The notes below the pieces were generated by a model that saw nothing but the letters and a program-made list of their open reading frames with translations, made no database searches and was not told the origin of the DNA. This document shows, piece by piece, positions 34,882 to 42,117 of a stretch of DNA of 42,950 nt (position 1 is its first letter; each line of letters opens with the position of its first letter). The DNA comes from an uncultured Eubacterium sp. (GTDB taxonomy: Bacteria > Bacillota > Clostridia > Peptostreptococcales > Anaerovoracaceae), in assembly GCA_937966095.1 (NCBI GenBank), contig CALCKF010000030.1, forward strand, positions 1-42,950, read 5' to 3'. Made by a program: the position numbers and the translations under genes.

Positions 34882-34910
34882 ATAATATCATATTTGCATG
34901 TTATTTACAA
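34882..34910 (-). promoter_or_regulatory. Promoter of the ligase-racemase operon
   Basis: Minus strand TTGTAA (34910-34905), a 17-bp spacer, TATTAT (34887-34882) preceded by TGA, an extended -10. The leader would be about 65 bases. The 343-bp divergent region also holds an extended -10 candidate for the plus-strand pair (TGGTAGAAT near 35013) and AT-rich tracts, with no gene. Confidence 0.6.
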
Positions 34911-35153
34911 TGTTTGACAAACCGGCAATCTTGTACTACGCTTTTATTCCCCGTATTTTTCATATGAGCTTATTTACTGATTTTAATTATGTGGCAGATA
35001 ATATCGGTTTATGGTAGAATATTCCCGTCAGTAAAAACAAATATATATACAAAAATATATATAAAACAACTTTTTCTGCTCAGAATAATCATATGATATC
35101 TTTTATTCCGGGCTTCAGCATTTTAAAAGTTCACTATCATCAGGAGGCAAATT

Positions 35154-36503
35154 ATGAAATTCTATATCGCACTTTGGTTTGCAAAGATCATTAACGTGGC
35201 AATAAATATCCTGGACAAAAAACGCGGTTCAAATTTTTCCGGAGAAAAAGCCATGAAGATAGATCCTCATATGGTTTCGCATTTTAAAGGTATAGATTAT
35301 TCCAAAGTACTTTTTATAACGGGGACCAACGGGAAGTCCACAACCACTAATCTGGTTACCCATATATTCAGGAGCAGCGGCAAAAAGGTCGTTGCAAATC
35401 TGGAAGGAGCCAATCTCATATACGGTATCGCGACTGCTCTGTCGAAAGCATCGACTCTTACCGGGCATATCAAGGCAGATTATATAATATTTGAAACCGA
35501 CGAAAGGTTTTTACCTATAATACACAAACAGCTCCCTGCCCGCAACATATTGATAACCAATCTTCAGAAAGACCAGGTACAAAGAAACGGTGATCCGGAT
35601 TTCATATATCGAAAGCTTTCCGGTATACTTAAGGGGGATATACGTCTTTTTCTCAACAATGAAGAACCCCGTTCCAAATCCTTCGACAGCACCGGATGTG
35701 ATATCATAACTTACAGTGTAGCGCGACATAGCGAATCCTTTGAAAAGGGTCCCTCATTCCCTACCATGGCATGTCCGAAATGCAAACATAAAATAGTGTT
35801 TGATTATTATAATAATGACGGTGTAGGTAAATTCCACTGCAGTAACTGCGGTCATTCAAGTTCAGAAAAAGCAGATTATACAGTGACAGATGTTGATTTC
35901 GGCAGCCAGAGTTTTAAGCTGGATGATGTCTCCTTCAACATGCCTTACGACACGCCATACATGTGTTACAACTATGCAGGAGCACTTGCCGTTGCTGACA
36001 CATTGGGGGGTATATCTCCTGAAGAGGCCTCGAAAGCTTTTAAAAAATTTAAAAACATAGGCGGCAGATATGAAATACTCCGATATAAAAACAAAACCAT
36101 AAAATACATGAGGATAAAGCAGGAAAATCCTGAAACGCTTCAGACATCCATAAACGTCATGGCAGCAGATCCGAAACAAAAGATGTTCTGCCTGGGACTC
36201 GCTCCTATAACTGATATACTTCCATATTATACGAATACTTTCTATTCATTTGACTGTGATTTTTCCGGACTTATCAACAGTAATGTAGAGAAATATTTCT
36301 GTTTTTCCGATCACGTATGCTACGATACCGCTAACCGTCTCATCTATGCAGGTGTTGATCCGGAAAAGATAACTATAAAGGAAACAGATGATATAGAAGC
36401 GATATTTGAAGAAATAGAGAAAGCTGAAACAGACAATATCTATATAATAACATTACTGAAAAACTTTTACAGCATGGAAAAGTATATCCAGCAGAAACAA
36501 TGA
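35154..36503 (+). CDS. MurT-like Mur ligase, diverged from lipid II isoglutaminyl synthase
   Basis: 449-residue Mur-ligase-fold protein. Known MurT activates the alpha-carboxylate of D-Glu in lipid II with ATP, and ammonia from GatD then gives D-isoglutamine. Here the P-loop GTNGKSTTTNLV (about residue 60) and the Cys4 zinc ribbon (CPKC and CSNC near 205-240) are intact, as is the C-terminal DUF1727 domain. However, the Asp that completes the amidotransferase triad (Asp349 in S. aureus, in RDTSW) aligns with Asn361 in YTNTFY, and the NDNxADG and NPAGMN motifs are replaced by APITDI and NPETLQ. The AGGAGG RBS is ideal. Function is therefore a diverged amide or peptide ligase. Confidence 0.82.
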   Translation: MKFYIALWFAKIINVAINILDKKRGSNFSGEKAMKIDPHMVSHFKGIDYSKVLFITGTNGKSTTTNLVTHIFRSSGKKVVANLEGANLIYGIATALSKASTLTGHIKADYIIFETDERFLPIIHKQLPARNILITNLQKDQVQRNGDPDFIYRKLSGILKGDIRLFLNNEEPRSKSFDSTGCDIITYSVARHSESFEKGPSFPTMACPKCKHKIVFDYYNNDGVGKFHCSNCGHSSSEKADYTVTDVDFGSQSFKLDDVSFNMPYDTPYMCYNYAGALAVADTLGGISPEEASKAFKKFKNIGGRYEILRYKNKTIKYMRIKQENPETLQTSINVMAADPKQKMFCLGLAPITDILPYYTNTFYSFDCDFSGLINSNVEKYFCFSDHVCYDTANRLIYAGVDPEKITIKETDDIEAIFEEIEKAETDNIYIITLLKNFYSMEKYIQQKQ

Positions 36504-36522
36504 CATTTAGGAGGTATAATTG

Positions 36523-37281
36523 ATGGATACTATAAAAATCGCATGGCTTTTCCCCGATACTCTTTATCTTCATGGAGATCGCGGAAATATACTGGCACTG
36601 CAAAAAGCGGCGGCACATTATGACCTTGATGTTACAACCGATAAAATCGATTTTGATACAGAGAATTTTGATCCTGTTAATTATGATATAATATTCTGCC
36701 CTCCGGGTGAATTATCATCATTTCCAGCCGTTCTCGAATATCTGATACCACTGAAAGCTTCCTTTGAAAAATTTATTAGTGAGGGAAGACCACTTATCGT
36801 CACAGGGACATCCGTGGCCATGTGGGGGCAGACAATAAAACGTACAGACGGCAGCTTTTTTGACGGCATCGGGATTTTGCCTGCTGAAACATTGGAAAGA
36901 AATTCAGTTTACGGAGATGATCTGTATTTTTCCTGCAACTACAATGGAACAGATCTTGATATCATCGGCAGTCAGATACAGATGGTTGATTTCATATCAG
37001 AAACAGGGACATGTTTTGGCACACTTTATTACGGATACGGGAACACAGGCAAGACACGCGAAGAAGGTTTCAAAACAGTAAACTCTATATTCACCAACTC
37101 TCTCGGGCCTGTTCTCGTGACCAATCCATGGCTGACTTCGGAAATAGTCAGGACAGCTGCAGGTAATAAAGATATCATCTTAACAAGTGATGGCTATGAT
37201 ATGGATCTCGAGAGAAAATCTTTTGATACAAAAAAAGACTTCATACTCAATAAGAGAACAAACCTTACCAATTGCCTATAA
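36523..37281 (+). CDS. GatD-like class I glutaminase homologue without catalytic Cys and His
   Basis: 252-residue partner of MurT in the GatD family. The N-terminus (PDTLYLHGDRGNILALQK) is the GatD signature, and DGIGIL and YYGYGNTG also align. In S. aureus GatD the nucleophile Cys94 lies in ICGGYQFLG; the ungapped equivalent here is TGTSVAMWG, with Gly95 at the Cys position. The catalytic His189 (YLHGP) is Leu194 here (NSLGP). The oxyanion loop GGGS is PPGE. Glutamine hydrolysis is therefore not expected. The protein could hold MurT in shape, supply a docking surface, or bind another amine. ATG 36523 follows AGGAGG eight bases away. Confidence 0.85.
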   Translation: MDTIKIAWLFPDTLYLHGDRGNILALQKAAAHYDLDVTTDKIDFDTENFDPVNYDIIFCPPGELSSFPAVLEYLIPLKASFEKFISEGRPLIVTGTSVAMWGQTIKRTDGSFFDGIGILPAETLERNSVYGDDLYFSCNYNGTDLDIIGSQIQMVDFISETGTCFGTLYYGYGNTGKTREEGFKTVNSIFTNSLGPVLVTNPWLTSEIVRTAAGNKDIILTSDGYDMDLERKSFDTKKDFILNKRTNLTNCL

Positions 37282-37300
37282 TAGACAAATTATAAAAAAT

Positions 37301-37391
37301 AAACCCCATCCTGTTAGCAATACAACTTTCGAAAGTTAGATTTTTAATCTATCTTCTCGAAGCAATATTTTTTAAATCAGGAATGGGGTTT
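37301..37391. repeat. 91-bp element with inverted ends, also a possible terminator
   Basis: AAACCCCATCCTG (37301-37313) and CAGGAATGGGGTTT (37378-37391) are inverted with one bulged base. The roughly 64-bp interior contains further small dyads, such as AACTTTCGAAAGTT. It lies between the converging GatD-like gene and the glycyl radical activase gene. It could be a MITE-like remnant, an RNA fold or a large terminator. Confidence 0.55.
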
Positions 37392-37424
37392 AAACATCTT
37401 TTATTTAGTTATCTTGCCGGAAAA

Positions 37425-38339
37425 TTAAATAACATTGCATCCTATTTTTCCCAGAATGTTCTTTCTGGCTTCCACATAATCATTGTCAGGAGTTTTCAGC
37501 CACTTCAGTGTATATTCCCTATTAAGCCAATTATATTTATTGATCCCCATGCTATGATATGGCAATATCTCAATTTTGATATCCGCTGCATGACACATTA
37601 AATTTTTGACGAATATACCCGTGTCTCGTATATTTTCAATACTATCATTCAATGTTGGAATAAGCGGTATCCTAAAAATCACTTCCTTACGCATTCCAGC
37701 TAATTTTTCAGCATTTTGAAGTATCAATGTGTTTTCTACTCCTGTAATTTCTTTATGCTTATAACAATCCATATGTTTTAAGTCAAAGAATATCTGATCA
37801 GTATGACGGAAAACACTTTCTGCTTTATCCCATGAGCTATATCCGCATGTTTCCAATGCCGTATGTATATTGATTGAATGACATTGTTTCAATAACTCTG
37901 CCACAAAACTTGCCTGCATCATAGGCTCACCGCCACCTATAGTAACACCCCCTTCTGAATTGCGATATATAATATAATCTTTTTCTATTTTTTCCATTAA
38001 ATCTTCTATGGAATATATACTCCCTACTTTCTTTTTAGCATTTGCATAACACTTATCCGCACACATTCCACATCCATCACATAAAGATTTATCTATATTA
38101 AAATCATTTTTCGATATGGCTTTTTTATGGCATATATAATAACACTTACCACATTTTATACAATTGGTTTTTACATCTATTATTTCAACAAATGCTGATT
38201 GCGATTCTGGATTACTGCACCAAATGCATGATAATGGGCATCCTTTCATAAATACCAGTGTACGCATACCACTTCCATCATGTATGGAAAATTTCTGTAC
38301 ATTAAAAACAATTGCTTTAAGATTAGATTTTTCTTCCAT
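37425..38339 (-). CDS. Glycyl radical enzyme activating enzyme (radical SAM, PFL-activase family)
   Basis: 304-residue radical SAM protein that abstracts the hydrogen from the glycine of its partner. The SAM cluster is Cys34-x3-Cys38-x2-Cys41 in MKGCPLSCIWCSNPE. An inserted ferredoxin-like domain carries two further clusters: Cys60/63/66/70 and Cys87/90/93/97, as is typical of activases for non-PFL glycyl radical enzymes. GGGEPM of the SAM fold is present. The ATG follows GAGGAG, 11 bp after the enzyme gene stop. It is the last gene of the module. Confidence 0.93.
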   Translation of the reverse strand: MEEKSNLKAIVFNVQKFSIHDGSGMRTLVFMKGCPLSCIWCSNPESQSAFVEIIDVKTNCIKCGKCYYICHKKAISKNDFNIDKSLCDGCGMCADKCYANAKKKVGSIYSIEDLMEKIEKDYIIYRNSEGGVTIGGGEPMMQASFVAELLKQCHSINIHTALETCGYSSWDKAESVFRHTDQIFFDLKHMDCYKHKEITGVENTLILQNAEKLAGMRKEVIFRIPLIPTLNDSIENIRDTGIFVKNLMCHAADIKIEILPYHSMGINKYNWLNREYTLKWLKTPDNDYVEARKNILGKIGCNVI

Positions 38340-38350
38340 ATGGATCTCCT

Positions 38351-40774
38351 CTACGCAGTATGTACTGTACGATTTATTATATCATCCTGCATTTCTTTAC
38401 AGAGTTCCGTAAAATATGCACTGTATCCTGCAACTCTTACTATCAACGATTTATATTCTTCAGGTTTTTCCTGCGCACATCTCAAGACTTCAGAATCCAC
38501 AACATTAAACTGTATATGATATATATTCAAATCAACAAACGTCCTTATAATTTGAGTGATTCGTTTAAGCCCCATATCGCCTTTTACACTTACTGGATCA
38601 AGGCGCATATTGAGAAGTGTACCAGATGTATGTACTTCATGATTTATTTTTGATACTGACTTCAATACTGCAGTTGGCCCGTCTTTATCTGTCCCCCCAT
38701 TAGGAGAGCATCCGTCCGCTAGGGCTTTACCGGCCAAACGCCCATAAGGAAGGGCCCCTACGACAAGACCATGCGGTACATGGGATGATACGGGGTATAA
38801 TCCCGAAATAAATTTGGGACCTCTCCATGAATTTATAGATGAGATCACCGAATGAGCAAAATCTGTCATTTCACCAGCAAGTACATCAACTTCCTCAATA
38901 TCATTGCCATACATAGGAGTAGTATTTTGAAGCATAAGCCGCATATCTTCATTGCCTTCAAAATTATTTTTAAGTGCATCCACCAGTTGATCCATTGTAA
39001 CTGATTTATCTTGGTATATATGTTTCCTGATTGCCGATAAAGAATTCACCAGATCTGCTATTCCGGTTCCTATAAGCGCTGGTCCTATCGTATATTTTAC
39101 ACCGCCTATAGTAAGATCTCTCCCGCTTTCATATGTCCCATCCAATAGAGTTGATACAAACGGATAAGGAGTCAGTTCAGCACAAACTTTCTCATTGACA
39201 TTGGCACATATACTTATTGCCTTAATCATATGTTTTAACTGTATCTTAACAGCTTCTTTTATTTCTTCAAAAGACATTTCTGCAGGATTACCTGTCTGCA
39301 CTCCTAACAATTTATTATCATTTATTATACTTCTTCCATTGGTTAAAACAAACTCCATAGCTGCCCCATAATTATAATGCCCGCCGTCAGACCACTTAGC
39401 CATTTTACCTCCTATAAACGGCTCAACACATCCCACCATTTGATACTCTCTCGCTTCCTCCATAGTAGCCCCTGACTGTAACATCATCTTTATTGCCGAT
39501 TCGTCATTATATATTGCAGGGAATCCAGTACCCATCCTTGCCAGCTTAGCAACATGCACAAGAAAATCCTCAGGAGATTGTTTATGTACCCTCACGCAAA
39601 GTGAAGGGCCATGAAGTTTTACATCCATTTTCGCTGTAATGAACAAATAAGATAATTCATTCGTAACATCTCTTCCCGTTTTGTCTATACCACCCACTAT
39701 TATACTGTGAAACGGCTGATATCCTGCAAAATACATGCATGCATTTTCACTCAAGAACCATGTGGATTCAGAGGCCTTTACATAAAAAGTCTCAATAAGT
39801 TCCAAAGCCCCTTCCATAGTCAATCTTCCTTCATTTATATCATTGTCATAGAGTTCATACAAATACTGATCTACCCTCCCAGGTGAATATGAAGGACCGT
39901 TTCCTTCCATCATACAACCCACAAGTATAAAATAAACAAACTGTAGGCCTTGCCAAAATGTTTCCGGCTTTCCTTCCGCAAGCTGATAACAGTTTTTTGC
40001 TATTTCAACGAGTTCTTCTTTTCTTTTTCCCTCCGCTTTTTTTGACATCTCTTCTGCCAGTCTGCCATGTCTTTCTATATAATTAGACATACCTTCTAAT
40101 GTAATCAAAGACGCCTGATAAAATGATATTTTTGCATAATCTTCCGGATCATACATATCTAATGTTTTAATACACTCTTTAGCTTCGGCTTTTATTTTGC
40201 CAAAACCTTTTTTTATCAACATTTCGCAATAAGGAGCTGTTTCCCCTGCTGCACTCTGGGTTTTTATTTCAACATCAATTATTCCTGTTTTAACAGCCAA
40301 TTCTCTTACCCATGATGGGATTTGTTTCATCCAATGTTCACTTACAGATTTCCCTTTCCAATATGGAAAAATTTTTTCTTCAAGCTCTCTTATATCATCT
40401 TCTGAAATATAATATGGATCCTGTTTCCTGCTTGATATCGACCTTACTTCCTGGCTAAGCCAACCGTTATGAAAAATAGGGTCTACTGCACCTGCTCTTG
40501 GCTTGATTGCTGTATCACCTACAATAAGTTGGTTTTCCGGTATATTGATTATTCTTTCATCACAATACTTTTTAAAAGCTTTAGCTCTTCTTATTATTGT
40601 CTCTTCTCCTTCTGTTTCTTTATATGATCGAGTATATATTCTTGCCCTTTCTATATCTACCTCAGGCGTAGACTCCCAATATGTTTTTAAAAGCTTTTCT
40701 ATCCTAGGAAACTTATTGCCTCCATCAAGCACATAGTTTCCCTTTTGTTGTTCTGTTCTCGATATTCTTAACAT
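38351..40774 (-). CDS. Glycyl radical enzyme of the GCVEP eliminase type, substrate unknown
   Basis: 807-residue glycyl radical enzyme. The radical glycine is Gly783 in RVAGYSAYF. The thiyl cysteine is Cys449 and the acid Glu451 in GCVEP, with an Asp at 463 (KWSD), spaced like Cys433, Glu435 and Asp447 of glycerol dehydratase. That pattern fits a dehydratase or another C-X lyase rather than pyruvate formate-lyase (adjacent Cys pair absent), hydroxyproline dehydratase (GCVET) or hydroxyphenylacetate decarboxylase (GCLET, plus a small subunit). RBS AGGAGG. The gene is followed by its activase and preceded by a LuxR-type regulator and an NCS1 permease, which suggest an imported substrate. Confidence 0.93.
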   Translation of the reverse strand: MLRISRTEQQKGNYVLDGGNKFPRIEKLLKTYWESTPEVDIERARIYTRSYKETEGEETIIRRAKAFKKYCDERIINIPENQLIVGDTAIKPRAGAVDPIFHNGWLSQEVRSISSRKQDPYYISEDDIRELEEKIFPYWKGKSVSEHWMKQIPSWVRELAVKTGIIDVEIKTQSAAGETAPYCEMLIKKGFGKIKAEAKECIKTLDMYDPEDYAKISFYQASLITLEGMSNYIERHGRLAEEMSKKAEGKRKEELVEIAKNCYQLAEGKPETFWQGLQFVYFILVGCMMEGNGPSYSPGRVDQYLYELYDNDINEGRLTMEGALELIETFYVKASESTWFLSENACMYFAGYQPFHSIIVGGIDKTGRDVTNELSYLFITAKMDVKLHGPSLCVRVHKQSPEDFLVHVAKLARMGTGFPAIYNDESAIKMMLQSGATMEEAREYQMVGCVEPFIGGKMAKWSDGGHYNYGAAMEFVLTNGRSIINDNKLLGVQTGNPAEMSFEEIKEAVKIQLKHMIKAISICANVNEKVCAELTPYPFVSTLLDGTYESGRDLTIGGVKYTIGPALIGTGIADLVNSLSAIRKHIYQDKSVTMDQLVDALKNNFEGNEDMRLMLQNTTPMYGNDIEEVDVLAGEMTDFAHSVISSINSWRGPKFISGLYPVSSHVPHGLVVGALPYGRLAGKALADGCSPNGGTDKDGPTAVLKSVSKINHEVHTSGTLLNMRLDPVSVKGDMGLKRITQIIRTFVDLNIYHIQFNVVDSEVLRCAQEKPEEYKSLIVRVAGYSAYFTELCKEMQDDIINRTVHTA

Positions 40775-40901
40775 ATTTCCTCCTTTTCACTATGCTGAAT
40801 CGTTATTACTAATACAATTTTAACACTTATCAAAAATCTGTATATTAATCTCAAGGATACTTATTTACATAAAGAATTTCGAAATTTATCCTTTAGTATA
40901 C
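40775..40901 (-). promoter_or_regulatory. Regulatory gap before the glycyl radical enzyme, with a palindrome
   Basis: 127 bp, AT-rich. AATTTCGAAATT at 40875-40886 is a perfect 12-bp palindrome just after the regulator stop, and a near-repeat pair of AAGTATAC/AAGTATCC flanks it. No clean promoter consensus. It may be an operator for the adjacent LuxR-type protein. Confidence 0.35.
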
Positions 40902-41999
40902 TTATATCATCGTACCTAATATTTGATGTTTCCCCTCTATATCCATTTTTTCATAAATACTGCTAAGATGTTTTTTTACAGTAGGAACGCTTATAAACAA
41001 TTCATTACTGATTTCCTGATTACTCATTCCTTTGATGATACATTGTAATATTTTATACTCCCGATCCGTTAATTTATATTTATCCTTTATTTCTTTTAAT
41101 ATCCCATTGAACAAACTTGAGTAATCATATATAGTTGCTATAAATTTACCTCCAGAAACAACATTTTCAATAGCCAAAACAACCTCGGCAAAATATCGTG
41201 TTTCACCTATATTTATTCTGCTTCTTGCACTCAATTCTTTTTTTTCAGATACAAAATTTGTATTCGATATATTTTTCATAATGCTTTTACACAGAGTGAT
41301 CAATGCACGCATAATCTGAGGAATATGTGCATCATCAATAAATCTGCTATGCTGAAAATTACAATCCAAGAGTTTTAGACTATAATCCCATATACAAATC
41401 CCTACACCGTGAACATTTGAAAGTAACGGTATTTCATATAAATAATTTTTTATATGCATCTGTGCATTATGATATTTCTTAGCAACGCTTGCCAAGTGAG
41501 GTCTTGAGATTTGTAATATCTGCAAATCAGTTTCTGTAAAATCATTATATTTTTCTGGTCTATGCAATCCTATGCCGCCAATATACCCGCTTTCATCTAC
41601 ATATAAATTACCTTCAATAGAATGGTTCATCCCTGCCGGATTAAGAAGTTCATTATAATATCTTGTTTTTTTCCGCTCATCTAAAATAAATATATCAGAG
41701 CATCTGAACATCATCGGCAATTCTTTTGATATTATAGGTAAAACATCATCAATTTCGCAGTAATTATTTATATAACTTTTTAAATCGGTCTCTCCCCAGT
41801 CCACAAAAATAAAATCATCAAATACAATTTTATTTTCATTCTTTTTATAAAAATAAATATCCCCCTTTTCAAAAACTACAAGGTCTTTAAGTTTGTCTAA
41901 AAATACATTGAATGCCTGTTGATAATTCTCATTATCATGTAATTCTGCAAGTATCTGATTCAGATATATTATTTCTTTGGTCTCCAAGTCAAAACTCAT
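40902..41999 (-). CDS. LuxR-type (GerE-like HTH) transcriptional regulator
   Basis: 365-residue regulator with a C-terminal LuxR/GerE helix-turn-helix (about 305-365: LTDREYKILQCIIKGMSNQE, then EISNELFISVPTVKKHLSSI). The N-terminal 300 residues contain a GAF-like sensory region (GNLYVDESGYIGGIGLHRPE) that may bind a metabolite. It lacks a receiver domain, so no phosphorelay is implied. The ATG at 41999 with AAGGAG upstream is preferred to one at 42086. Located between the permease and the glycyl radical enzyme, it probably controls the module. Confidence 0.87.
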   Translation of the reverse strand: MSFDLETKEIIYLNQILAELHDNENYQQAFNVFLDKLKDLVVFEKGDIYFYKKNENKIVFDDFIFVDWGETDLKSYINNYCEIDDVLPIISKELPMMFRCSDIFILDERKKTRYYNELLNPAGMNHSIEGNLYVDESGYIGGIGLHRPEKYNDFTETDLQILQISRPHLASVAKKYHNAQMHIKNYLYEIPLLSNVHGVGICIWDYSLKLLDCNFQHSRFIDDAHIPQIMRALITLCKSIMKNISNTNFVSEKKELSARSRINIGETRYFAEVVLAIENVVSGGKFIATIYDYSSLFNGILKEIKDKYKLTDREYKILQCIIKGMSNQEISNELFISVPTVKKHLSSIYEKMDIEGKHQILGTMI

Positions 42000-42042
42000 A
42001 CGATACTCCTTTCCAATATCAGGCTCCCCATGTTTTTTAATA

Positions 42043-42082
42043 CTCAAAGCTGCTACAATATAGAAATCGTAGCAGCTCTGAG
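42043..42082. repeat. Stem-loop between the permease and regulator genes
   Basis: 14-bp arms (42043-42056 and 42069-42082, one G-T wobble) around a 12-base loop. There is no T-run on either side, so it is not a standard terminator. It could slow read-through or act as an operator. Confidence 0.5.
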
Positions 42083-42117
42083 CCAATATGTAATCAATTT
42101 ACAATTTTGATCATTAA

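Noticed and set aside
35154..37281. Treating the GatD-like gene as a decaying pseudogene
   Set aside because: The frame is intact, the RBS is ideal, family surface motifs are kept, and the matching change in MurT suggests joint adaptation rather than decay.
38351..40774. Naming the glycyl radical enzyme as pyruvate formate-lyase, hydroxyproline dehydratase or hydroxyphenylacetate decarboxylase
   Set aside because: The adjacent Cys pair, GCVET and GCLET signatures of those enzymes are absent, and the neighbours do not fit.
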